From the NCBI GenBank assembly GCA_052266715.1, contig JBQPRB010000008.1: 64,000 bases of DNA. One strand, written 5' to 3'. The notes below the pieces were generated by a model. The model made no database searches, had not been told where the DNA came from, and worked only from the letters and a program-made list of their open reading frames with translations. Source of the stretch: Jeotgalibaca sp052266715. GTDB lineage: Bacteria > Bacillota > Bacilli > Lactobacillales > Aerococcaceae. The stretch's first letter is position 1, and the number at the start of each line of letters is the position of its first letter. The translations under genes and the position numbers were made by a program. Below, in pieces: positions 25,124 to 33,058 of this stretch.

Positions 25124-25564
25124 TTAAGAAATCTCCTTGACCGGACGACCTTCGCGGTCATAAATATAGTTTCTGACTTTTTTACTATCACCCATCGCCA
25201 TTATCAAACGATCCCGAAATGGTTCAGCCAATTCATCGAATAAGCAAAGTTCATCGGTCAGCAAATATTTTGAGCGAGCTGCTTCAATCTCACCAGGACG
25301 CTTCAATTTATACGTCCGCGAAGGCAAATTACCCTCAATCGTTTTTTTCTCTATGCGATAGAAGGAGTGTTCATCATGATAAATAACTTCCAAAGCCCCG
25401 GAATTTGTACGCTTGAACTGTGCATCTGGATGTTTTTCTTTATGAAGTTCCCACCAAGCTTTGATACCCTCAATTGCCTCTTCCTCGGATTTGTAACTAC
25501 CATGTTGCTTGCGTACGTCACCAATTCTGCTTACCCAAAAATTCGTATAAACCGTTTGTGTCAT
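25124..25564 (-). CDS. hypothetical protein
   Basis: I do not recognise this 146-residue soluble protein. It begins with TNFWVSRIGDVRKQHGSYKS, then an alpha-helical segment rich in Trp/Lys/Glu (EEEAIEGIKAWWELHKEKH). The centre has DEHSFYRIEKK and the C-terminus DRLIMAMGDSKKVRNYIYDREGRPVKE. There is no signal peptide, membrane helix or known catalytic motif. It is 16 bp upstream of pgeF in the same direction, so it is probably the first gene of that unit. Confidence 0.7.
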   Translation of the reverse strand: MTQTVYTNFWVSRIGDVRKQHGSYKSEEEAIEGIKAWWELHKEKHPDAQFKRTNSGALEVIYHDEHSFYRIEKKTIEGNLPSRTYKLKRPGEIEAARSKYLLTDELCLFDELAEPFRDRLIMAMGDSKKVRNYIYDREGRPVKEIS

Positions 25565-25632
25565 ACCATCGCTCCTCTAGTAATGTATTTTTCTAACCTT
25601 TTTTTAATTATATCACAACGAAAAAGAAGAGA

Positions 25633-25810
25633 GTGCTCAAAAAGGCATTTAGCCCCGAACCACTGGAACGAATAAGCACAGGATGGTCGCAGACCATCTG
25701 AGCATTATTATGGAGGCACTGCGGGCTAACGCCCAAGTGTATCATGTTTGTAAGCTGCTGAAGCAGCAACAATCATGACAAAGTGGCGTCGGGGCTGCCT
25801 TTTTGAGCAC
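25633..25810. repeat. dispersed hairpin repeat, copy A (178 bp)
   Basis: The terminal inverted repeats GTGCTCAAAAAGGC...AGCCCCGA (left, with a 4-nt insertion ATTT) and TCGGGGCTGCC...GAGCAC (right) enclose a core with GATGGTCGCAGACCATC and extra nested hairpins (GGGCTAACGCCC, GCTGCTGAAGCAGC). The left third and right end match the repeat at 41270-41380 closely; that copy lacks the extra hairpins. No open reading frame is present, so it looks like a non-autonomous mobile or MITE-like element. Confidence 0.75.
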
Positions 25811-25840
25811 GTTTGTGTTGAAGTATTCGTAAACAGATAA

Positions 25841-25866
25841 GGGTCCGGGAGTTATTCCCCAGACCC
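25841..25866 (-). terminator. probable terminator of the RHH gene
   Basis: A hairpin GGGTCTGGGG/TCCCGGACCC lies 10 bp past the RHH gene stop. The following T-run is short, so confidence is moderate. Confidence 0.5.
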
Positions 25867-25875
25867 TTCGCATCT

Positions 25876-26034
25876 CTATGTTGTTGTAACTTTTTTAATT
25901 TCCTCGTACTCAGCTTCAAATTGAGCAACGGAGTATTTTTTAATCAATTCGGACAAACTTAGACCATAGTATTCTGCTAAAAAAGAAAGCTTTTCGTATT
26001 CTTCATCAGTCACACATAATGTTATCTCATCCAT
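25876..26034 (-). CDS. small ribbon-helix-helix protein (antitoxin-like)
   Basis: A 52-residue protein that starts MDEITLCVTDEEYEKLSFLA: a beta-strand followed by two helices, as in RelB/DUF6290-type ribbon-helix-helix DNA-binding proteins. I chose the ATG at 26034 because GGGGGAG lies 7 nt upstream; an upstream extension to 26115 lacks support. No RelE/ParE-like toxin gene is adjacent on either side, so it is an orphan antitoxin or a small regulator. It lies between ppdK (upstream) and a repeat element. Confidence 0.75.
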   Translation of the reverse strand: MDEITLCVTDEEYEKLSFLAEYYGLSLSELIKKYSVAQFEAEYEEIKKVTTT

Positions 26035-26128
26035 ATTATTACTCCCCCTACTCTCATATACCTCAAGAGTAATGGAAGTTTTCATCCCGGACAATAGAAA
26101 TGTCCGTAATCTCATATGAATTTTAGAT

Positions 26129-28774
26129 TCAGCTTTCCAGACTTAATTTCGCAATAGTCAACCAAGCAGCCGGAACGCGGTAAGGCGAACAAGAAACATA
26201 CTGGACCCCTTTATCAATCAAGAAGGCGATGGATTGTGGATCACCGCCAACTTCTCCACAGATACCAATAGAAATATTTTCGTTTGCCTCGGCCTTTGCA
26301 CGATCAATCGCATAAGTAAGTAATTCACCTACACCTTCTTCATCCAAATGCTGGAACGGATCACTTTCAATAATGCGCTCGCGTTCGTAATCACCTACGA
26401 ACTTACCAATATCATCACGAGAAAACCCATAAGTCAACTGCGTTAAATCGTTGGTACCAAAGCTGATGAAATCGACATGCTTCCCTATTTTCCCAGCCGT
26501 CAAACAAGCACGTGGCGTCTCCAGCATTGTCCCGATTTGATAAGGAATTTCGATTTCCTTCTCTTCAAACACTTGATTAATGACTTTCAAGAGTTTTTCT
26601 TTCAGAAAAATGATTTCCGCTTCTACTGACACTAACGGAATCATGATTTCTGGCTCGATTACAATCGAACGATTCAATTCTTCTGTCACTTCGACAGCAG
26701 CTTCGATAATTGCTGCCACTTGCATTTCATAAATTTCTGGATTGGTAATCGCTAAGCGACAGCCACGGTGTCCCAACATGGGATTATTTTCTTCCAAAGC
26801 GGCAATCCTTTGATTTATTTCTTCTACGGAAATTCCAAGAAGAGCGGCCATTTTATCGACTTCTTTTCCATTCGGAATAAATTCATGCAAAGGCGGATCC
26901 AACAGACGGATCGTTGCGTGTTTTTCCTGGGCTAGACGGAATATCGTTTTAAAATCTTCTTTTTGATAAGCTTTTAGTTTTTCAAGTGCGAGACGTTTTT
27001 CATTGACTCCCGGGGACAAAATCATCTTACGCATCTCAACGATTCGCTCTTCGCCAAAGAACATATGCTCTGTCCTGACCAGTCCCATCCCTTCTGCACC
27101 AAATTGTAAAGCTGCTGTAATTTCATTTGCGGTTTCTGCATTGGCTTTGACTGAAATAATACCCACTTCTTTACACCAAGAAATTATTTTACCCAACGAA
27201 CTGGATTCATCTACTGGATTTTCTTTTTCAATTTCGCCCAGGTATATTTTCCCTGTTGCACCATCAACTGAAATGACGGTTCCTTCTTGAATGACCGTAT
27301 TACTCACGCTAGCTGTCTTTTGTTTTTCATCGATAAGTAGTTGTTCACACCCAACTACACAGCACGAACCCATTCCACGTGCCACTACTGCAGCATGCGA
27401 GGTCATCCCTCCATGAGAAGTTACAACAGCTTCACTGACTGCCATTCCTTCAATATCTTCTGGTGAAGTTTCTTTGCGCAAAAGAATCGTTCTTTCTCCA
27501 GCGTCGTTCGCACGCTTGGCATCTTCGGCAGTAAAGTAAACCTTCCCGCTGGCAGAACCAGGACTGGCAGGTAACCCTTGCACGATTGCTTTCTTTTCCT
27601 TTAATTGCGAAGACACGAATGTTGGATGCAATAATTGATCCATCATTTGAGGAGTGAGTCGCTTCAAGGCTTCTGCTTTTGAAATAACACCTTCCTCCAC
27701 TTGGGAAATAGCTATTTCAATGGCGGCTCGGGCTGTACGTTTACCACTGCGCGTTTGCAGGATGAATAACTGGCCATCTTCAATGGTGAATTCGATATCC
27801 TGCATATCGCGGTAATGGCGTTCCAGCATTTCTGCCAGATTTAAGAATTGTTCATACGTCTCTGGCATAATGTTTGCTAATTGGGAAATATCTTGCGGTG
27901 TACGAATGCCGGCCACAACATCCTCACCTTGAGCGTTAATTAAAAATTCTCCAAAGAGTCCTGGCTTTCCAGTTGCCGGATTGCGAGTAAACGCAACCCC
28001 CGTACCACTTTCCATGCCGGTATTCCCAAATACCATCTCCTGAACCGTAACAGCAGTGCCTAAATCGTCCGGTATTGCATTCATGCGGCGATATGTAACC
28101 GCTCTCGAATTATCCCATGATTTGAAAACCGCTTCTATCGCTGCCAGCAACTGTGTTTTTGGATCTTGCGGGAACGCTTCCCCCATCTGCTCTTCGTAAA
28201 TTTCTTTATATGTATTTGTTAGTTCTATCCAATCTTCAGCGTTCATTTGTACATCTGATTGATAGTCTTTTTTATTTTTGTATAAGCTTAATGCATCTTC
28301 GAAAAGATTTTTATCTATCCCTTTAACAACATCACCAAACATTTGAATAAAACGACGGTAACAATCATAGGCAAAAGCCTCATTATCAGTTTTGGCGGCG
28401 ATTGTATCAACAGTTAAATCGTTCATCCCTAAATTCAATACCGTATCCATCATACCAGGCATTGAAATTTTAGCGCCACTGCGAACAGAGACAAGTAACG
28501 GATTAACCGGATCAGAAAATTTCTTCTGACTCATTTCTTCAAGAGCTTCAAGTTGTTGTGCAATTTCAAAAATCATGTCCTCCTGTAATGAACCTTGTTC
28601 CAGATAAGTAAGACATGCTTCTGTTGAAATCGTAAATCCACTCGGTACCGGTAGCCCTAATCGTGTCATTTCTGCTAAATTAGAACCTTTCCCTCCCAAT
28701 AAATCAACCATTTCTCTTTTACCTTCTACAAATGAATAAACAAATTTTGTCGCTGTTCTGTTTAACGTCATCAT
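26129..28774 (-). CDS. ppdK: pyruvate, phosphate dikinase
   Basis: Interconverts pyruvate + ATP + Pi and PEP + AMP + PPi. The 881-residue product has the N-terminal ATP-binding domain (LGGKGSNLAEMTRLGLPVP), the phosphohistidine domain with GGMTSHAAVVARGMGSCC (catalytic His and the Thr that PpsR phosphorylates) and the C-terminal PEP/pyruvate barrel with GHRGCRL, GTNDLTQ and GICGE. I chose the ATG at 28774 with AAGGG 5 nt upstream; an ATG three bases later is equally possible. The two regulators opposite (CcpN and PpsR) fit gluconeogenic control. Confidence 0.95.
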   Translation of the reverse strand: MMTLNRTATKFVYSFVEGKREMVDLLGGKGSNLAEMTRLGLPVPSGFTISTEACLTYLEQGSLQEDMIFEIAQQLEALEEMSQKKFSDPVNPLLVSVRSGAKISMPGMMDTVLNLGMNDLTVDTIAAKTDNEAFAYDCYRRFIQMFGDVVKGIDKNLFEDALSLYKNKKDYQSDVQMNAEDWIELTNTYKEIYEEQMGEAFPQDPKTQLLAAIEAVFKSWDNSRAVTYRRMNAIPDDLGTAVTVQEMVFGNTGMESGTGVAFTRNPATGKPGLFGEFLINAQGEDVVAGIRTPQDISQLANIMPETYEQFLNLAEMLERHYRDMQDIEFTIEDGQLFILQTRSGKRTARAAIEIAISQVEEGVISKAEALKRLTPQMMDQLLHPTFVSSQLKEKKAIVQGLPASPGSASGKVYFTAEDAKRANDAGERTILLRKETSPEDIEGMAVSEAVVTSHGGMTSHAAVVARGMGSCCVVGCEQLLIDEKQKTASVSNTVIQEGTVISVDGATGKIYLGEIEKENPVDESSSLGKIISWCKEVGIISVKANAETANEITAALQFGAEGMGLVRTEHMFFGEERIVEMRKMILSPGVNEKRLALEKLKAYQKEDFKTIFRLAQEKHATIRLLDPPLHEFIPNGKEVDKMAALLGISVEEINQRIAALEENNPMLGHRGCRLAITNPEIYEMQVAAIIEAAVEVTEELNRSIVIEPEIMIPLVSVEAEIIFLKEKLLKVINQVFEEKEIEIPYQIGTMLETPRACLTAGKIGKHVDFISFGTNDLTQLTYGFSRDDIGKFVGDYERERIIESDPFQHLDEEGVGELLTYAIDRAKAEANENISIGICGEVGGDPQSIAFLIDKGVQYVSCSPYRVPAAWLTIAKLSLES

Positions 28775-28786
28775 ATTCACCCTTTT

Positions 28787-28843
28787 TAGTGTGTCTTATT
28801 AAAACTTATTCGCATTATATAGTGTGTCATAATAGGTTGTCAA
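28787..28843 (-). promoter_or_regulatory. ppdK promoter with two CcpN-type operators
   Basis: Minus strand TTGACA (28838-28843), 18 bp, TATAAT (28814-28819). The plus-strand motif TAGTGTGTC(A/T)TA(A/T)TA occurs twice, at 28820-28835 (exactly in the -35/-10 spacer) and 28787-28801 (just downstream of the start site). The copies are 33 bp apart, about three helical turns. They resemble the TRTGHYATAYW operator of CcpN, whose homologue is encoded next door. Confidence 0.75.
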
Positions 28844-28917
28844 GTGTTTAATTAGATATTGATTAAAATTATGATGTTTTATATAATGGATACATCTTGA
28901 AAAAAGAGGTCGGTAGT

Positions 28918-29547
28918 ATGGATTTTACGGAACGACAGAATAAAATTATAGAAATCGTCAAAGAGCATGAACCCATCAGTGGCGACCGCATTGCAGGTTA
29001 TCTTGGATTAAGTCGTGCCACACTAAGAAGCGACCTAGCAGTTTTGACAATGGTGGGGATATTGGATGCACGCACTAAAGTTGGTTATTTTTATACCGGA
29101 CAAGATGTGAAACCACTTGTTTACGATCAACTATTCGAAGTGACCGTCAAGGAAGTAATGACCACCCCGATCATTGTTGAACAAACTTTATCCGTTTATG
29201 ATGCAGTCACAAACCTTTTCATGTATGATGTGGGTTCTTTGTACGTAAAAAATGATCAGGACGAATTAGTAGGCGTTATTTCCCGAAAAGATTTTTTACG
29301 GTTTGTCATTGGAAATAGCAACGCGGAAAATACTCCTGTTGCCATGATTATGACCCGGATGCCAAACATCGTGACCGTGACACCGGAATGGACGATTTTA
29401 GAAGCCGGAAACTTATTGATGCAGCACCAAGTAGACTCTCTTCCAGTAGTAACGAAAGATAATCCGTTAAAAGTAGTAGGAAAGCTGACGAAAACACGGC
29501 TGATGAATCATTTTATCCAAGCCGGGAATGATTCAAATAACAGTTAA
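28918..29547 (+). CDS. ccpN: CcpN-like HTH/CBS transcriptional repressor
   Basis: A 209-residue regulator: an HTH (residues 3-60, with SGDRIAGYLGLSRATLRSDLAVL) followed by two CBS domains (about 75-135 and 140-200, e.g. VKEVMTTPIIVEQTLSVYDA and PVAMIMTRMPNIVTVTPEWT) that probably bind adenine nucleotides. This is the CcpN/YqzB architecture; CcpN represses gluconeogenic genes under glycolytic conditions. The start ATG at 28918 has AGAGGT upstream. Divergent from ppdK and co-directional with ppsR. Confidence 0.92.
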   Translation: MDFTERQNKIIEIVKEHEPISGDRIAGYLGLSRATLRSDLAVLTMVGILDARTKVGYFYTGQDVKPLVYDQLFEVTVKEVMTTPIIVEQTLSVYDAVTNLFMYDVGSLYVKNDQDELVGVISRKDFLRFVIGNSNAENTPVAMIMTRMPNIVTVTPEWTILEAGNLLMQHQVDSLPVVTKDNPLKVVGKLTKTRLMNHFIQAGNDSNNS

Positions 29548-29560
29548 AGGATGACGGACC

Positions 29561-30412
29561 ATGACAAAACCCTTAAAGAAAGCAATCAACCCTATTTATA
29601 TCATTTCCGACTCTGTTGGTGGTACAGGATTAAAAATCACTGCGGCAGTACTTGCTCAATTCCCATCACTCGCATCTTCCGAAATAAAAAGATTCCCTTT
29701 TATAACCGACTCAGGACAAATTGAGGATATCTTGCAAGACGCAAAAAAAGAAAAAGCAATCATTGTCTCAACACTGGTTAACAAAAAGATGATTGCCTTT
29801 GTCGATGCCTTTTCGCAAGCAGAAAATTTGAGGCATGTAGATCTTATGACGAATCTCACTTCGATCATCGAAGAAGAATATGAGGAAAGTTCCAACCAGG
29901 AACCTGGCGCCCTTCACAAATTAAATACCGATTACTTTAACCGTGTTTCAGCGATGGAATTCGCAGTTCGGTATGATGATGGTAAAGATGCTAAAGGATT
30001 TCAGAAAGCTGATTTAGTTATTTTAGGCGTTTCAAGAACATCCAAAACGCCCTTGAGTCTGTATTTGGCGAATCAAGGTTATAAAGTCGCGAATCTTCCG
30101 ATTATCCCTGAGGCACAAATACCGGAAGAACTGTTTAAAATACCGTCAAGAAAAATTATTGGCTTGACGACCTCAGCAGAAACACTAGCCAAAATTCGAC
30201 AAGCGCGTTTAGCATCGTTAGGGTTGAAAAATACCAGCCAGTACTCCGATCAATTACGGATTGAAAAAGAATTAGCTTATGCGGGAGATTTGTTTAATCA
30301 GTTGGATATCATGACTATTAATGTGGAAAATCGTTCCATCGAAGAAACGGCCGTCCTCATTGAGGAATATTATCGTGACACCTTCCAACAAAGCAGACCC
30401 AGTTTGTTTTGA
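29561..30412 (+). CDS. PPDK/PEP synthase regulatory protein (bifunctional kinase/phosphorylase)
   Basis: A DUF299 family protein of 283 residues that inactivates PPDK by ADP-dependent phosphorylation of its active-site Thr and reactivates it by Pi-dependent dephosphorylation. The family signatures are IYIISDSVGGTG at the N-terminus and LVILGVSRTSKTPLSLYLAN (P-loop-like GVSRTSKTP) near residue 155. It is 13 bp after ccpN and opposite ppdK, which fits dual transcriptional and post-translational control of the same enzyme. Confidence 0.94.
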   Translation: MTKPLKKAINPIYIISDSVGGTGLKITAAVLAQFPSLASSEIKRFPFITDSGQIEDILQDAKKEKAIIVSTLVNKKMIAFVDAFSQAENLRHVDLMTNLTSIIEEEYEESSNQEPGALHKLNTDYFNRVSAMEFAVRYDDGKDAKGFQKADLVILGVSRTSKTPLSLYLANQGYKVANLPIIPEAQIPEELFKIPSRKIIGLTTSAETLAKIRQARLASLGLKNTSQYSDQLRIEKELAYAGDLFNQLDIMTINVENRSIEETAVLIEEYYRDTFQQSRPSLF

Positions 30413-30460
30413 TCAATGGCATTAACCTGAGTCGTTGTGCAGACTTGCAACATAAATGAA

Positions 30461-30508
30461 AAAAAGACCCAGTCAGCATGGAATTATCCGTGCCAACTGG
30501 GTCTTTCA
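30461..30508. terminator. bidirectional terminator
   Basis: AAAGACCCAGT pairs with ACTGGGTCTTT (30463-30473 with 30496-30506), with an inner GCATG/CGTGC stem. It lies between the convergent PpsR and isocitrate dehydrogenase genes. Confidence 0.8.
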
Positions 30509-30512
30509 TATT

Positions 30513-31505
30513 TTATAAAGCTGCAATTATTTTTTCGGTGTAAGATGTTGTAGATTGCTCGCCACCTAAATCACGGGTGAAGTTTTGCGGGTCCGACAAA
30601 ACTTTTTCGATTGCGTTTCGAATTCTACGCGCTGGTTCATCTTGACCGATGTGCTCCAACATGAGGCACGCACTCAGTATCAAGGCTGTTGGGTTCGCAA
30701 TATTTTCCCCGGCAATATCAGGAGCCGATCCGTGGACCGCTTCAAAAATGGCAATATCCTTACCGATATTTGCGCCTGGAATCGTCCCTAAACCGCCCAC
30801 CAAACCTGCCATCAAGTCAGATAAGATATCCCCGTATAGATTTTGGGTTACCACTACACCAAATTGCGAAGGATTAATCACTAATTGCATCGCCATGTTA
30901 TCGACCAAGATTTCTTTAAGTTCAATGTGTGGGTAATCTTTGGCAACCTCACGGGCCACATCCAAAAATAAACCATCAGTCAATTTCATGATGTTAGCTT
31001 TGGTAACAACCGTTACGAAATCTCTTTTTTGAGCATCTGCATAATCAAATGCCCGTTTCACGATTCGTTCGGAAGCACCGCGCGTGATGACTTTAATACT
31101 ATGCATCTCATCATCAGAAATTTTTTCTTCAATACCCGCATACAAATCTTCTGTATTTTCACGGAATAAAATCATATCCAGATCTTTAAATAAAGAGGGA
31201 ACCTTCCCTAAAGATTTAATCGGACGAATGTTGGCAAACAAATCATACTTACGGCGCAATGCGACGTTTGCACTACGAAAGCCTTTGCCGATAGGTGTTG
31301 TTATAGGACCTTTAATCGCAATTTTATTTGCTTCGATGCTTTTAAAAACAGCCTCTGGTATCAATGTACCTGTTTCGTTAAATATCTGTTCACCTGCATG
31401 CAGAACTTCCCATTCAACATCTGCACCACTCGCGTTAACAACACTCATCATGGATTTCGATATCTCACGACCAATCCCATCGCCAGGAATCATTGTAATT
31501 TTCAT
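30513..31505 (-). CDS. NAD-dependent isocitrate dehydrogenase-type beta-decarboxylating dehydrogenase
   Basis: A 330-residue member of the isocitrate/isopropylmalate dehydrogenase family. Motifs seen: IPGDGIGRE, FRENTEDLYAGIE (the NTED loop is typical of short NAD-type isocitrate dehydrogenases rather than LeuB), VVTKANIMKLTDGLF (catalytic Lys), and NLYGDILSDLMAGLVGGLG. Isocitrate is the most likely substrate; tartrate or another malate analogue cannot be excluded. AAAGGAG precedes two adjacent ATGs; I used the second. A CitMHS transporter gene is 29 bp upstream, so the pair probably handles exogenous citrate via aconitase encoded elsewhere. Confidence 0.85.
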   Translation of the reverse strand: MKITMIPGDGIGREISKSMMSVVNASGADVEWEVLHAGEQIFNETGTLIPEAVFKSIEANKIAIKGPITTPIGKGFRSANVALRRKYDLFANIRPIKSLGKVPSLFKDLDMILFRENTEDLYAGIEEKISDDEMHSIKVITRGASERIVKRAFDYADAQKRDFVTVVTKANIMKLTDGLFLDVAREVAKDYPHIELKEILVDNMAMQLVINPSQFGVVVTQNLYGDILSDLMAGLVGGLGTIPGANIGKDIAIFEAVHGSAPDIAGENIANPTALILSACLMLEHIGQDEPARRIRNAIEKVLSDPQNFTRDLGGEQSTTSYTEKIIAAL

Positions 31506-31533
31506 CATCTGTCTCCTTTAGCATTTTATCTTA

Positions 31534-32850
31534 TTAGTTGTAGATTGGCATAGCCCCTATTAAAGCCCCAACGATTACATAGGTGATAAAGATGCCGATG
31601 GATACCAGTCCTGCTTTCTTTTGCCAAGGACCCATATCCACATTCGTCATCCCTAATAACACATAGACAAATGGCACTAACGGACTTAGCAAATGGAACG
31701 CTTGTCCCATCAAAGAAGCGAAAGTAAGTTGCAATGGTGTAAAGGCATATCGTGCGCCCGCTTCAGCCAATACTGGCATCACGCCATAATAAAACGCATC
31801 ATTATTCAAGAAATATGTCCCTGGAACCGAGATAAATGCCACAATCAGTCCATAGAAATTACTCCAACTTTCCGGAATTATTCCAACCAAACTAAGCGCG
31901 ATAGCATCACTCATACCAGAAGCCTGTAAAATACCCATGAATACGCCCGCCGCAAACACCGTCATAACAACAGAGTTCGCTTCAGCAGCATTTCCATCAA
32001 TCCGTTTCTTTTGGTCTGCAACATTTGGATAGTTGACCATTAACGTAATAACTGTCCCAATCAAGAAAACAATTGCCGATGGGATGATTCCCCAAATCAG
32101 CAATCCAACCGCGCCAAATGCGATAATAGCATTAATCCAGACGTTTTTCGGTCTGCGAATTTCCAAAACTTCTGGATCCGTAATTTCCGTCATCTTATTC
32201 AATTCTGAATGTGATAAATCAACGACTCCCAGACGCTTTCTTTCACCACGCCCCATAAAAAAGGCAACGACAAACATATAAACCAAGGCAGCAATCATCA
32301 TCGGTACCAAACCACGCATAACATCCGATTCATTAACACCCATCACGGCAATCGCACGTGCAGTGGGACCTCCCCAAGGAAGTAAGTTGATAATTGAATG
32401 AGAAGTCATTGTCAACACTGCCAGATCCAGCAATTTCATATTTAAATGCTTGTAGATCGGAACAAAAGCCGTACAAACAATAATCATCGTTGTCGTTCCG
32501 TCACCATTCAATGATACTCCCGCTGACAATGCAACAGTCGCCAGCATGACTTTCAAAGGATCACCCTTAGCAAAACGTAACATAAAATTGGAAAGTGGAT
32601 CAAACAACCCTGCATCAATCATGAGCGAGAACATATAAATAGCGAAGAACAACATAATCCCTGTCTTTGCAGTTGTCATTAAGCCATCAAAAGCTGCCTC
32701 ACCGATATTAAAATCCCAAATCCCCATTAACTGTCCAATTACCGCCCATATAATCGGCAAGATAGCCAGACCAACGAAAGGTGTTGTTTTCTTTGTCATA
32801 ATTAATGCCATAAAGACAATAATTAAACTATATCCCATAAATGCAATCAT
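31534..32850 (-). CDS. CitMHS family citrate-metal/H+ symporter
   Basis: A 438-residue permease with about 11-12 hydrophobic helices. The CitM family transports citrate as a complex with a divalent metal. Family features include the conserved GVSLNGDGTTTMIIVCTAFVPIY region and SHSIINLLPWGGPTARA. It is followed by the isocitrate dehydrogenase gene in the same direction, which supports citrate or isocitrate as the substrate. The co-transported metal cannot be read from sequence. Confidence 0.88.
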   Translation of the reverse strand: MIAFMGYSLIIVFMALIMTKKTTPFVGLAILPIIWAVIGQLMGIWDFNIGEAAFDGLMTTAKTGIMLFFAIYMFSLMIDAGLFDPLSNFMLRFAKGDPLKVMLATVALSAGVSLNGDGTTTMIIVCTAFVPIYKHLNMKLLDLAVLTMTSHSIINLLPWGGPTARAIAVMGVNESDVMRGLVPMMIAALVYMFVVAFFMGRGERKRLGVVDLSHSELNKMTEITDPEVLEIRRPKNVWINAIIAFGAVGLLIWGIIPSAIVFLIGTVITLMVNYPNVADQKKRIDGNAAEANSVVMTVFAAGVFMGILQASGMSDAIALSLVGIIPESWSNFYGLIVAFISVPGTYFLNNDAFYYGVMPVLAEAGARYAFTPLQLTFASLMGQAFHLLSPLVPFVYVLLGMTNVDMGPWQKKAGLVSIGIFITYVIVGALIGAMPIYN

Positions 32851-32989
32851 ATTCCATCTCCTTTGCTTTTTATTTGTTAAATTGAAATTAGATAAGTAAT
32901 ATTGCTATAACATCTTACCTTTTAAAACGCTCTAAGTCAATCTTACCATGACATCCCTTGTTATATTATGTGACATCCATGAAAGAAAA

Positions 32990-33030
32990 AAAATGAGCCA
33001 AAAGCGAATTTATACGCCCTTGACTCACCT
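32990..33030 (-). terminator. terminator of the metal ATPase gene
   Basis: Minus strand TGAGTCAAGGGCG...CGCTTTTGGCTCA (with G:U pairs) followed by a run of eight T. It closes the P1B ATPase transcript. Confidence 0.75.
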
Positions 33031-33058
33031 TTTTTATACCTTTTTTACCATAGATTTT

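Noticed and set aside
25600..25815. Insertion sequence between 25600 and 25815
   Set aside because: No transposase frame; the region is a short hairpin repeat without coding capacity.
26035..26115. N-terminal extension of the RHH protein
   Set aside because: No RBS before the upstream start, and GGGGGAG lies at the right distance from the ATG at 26034.
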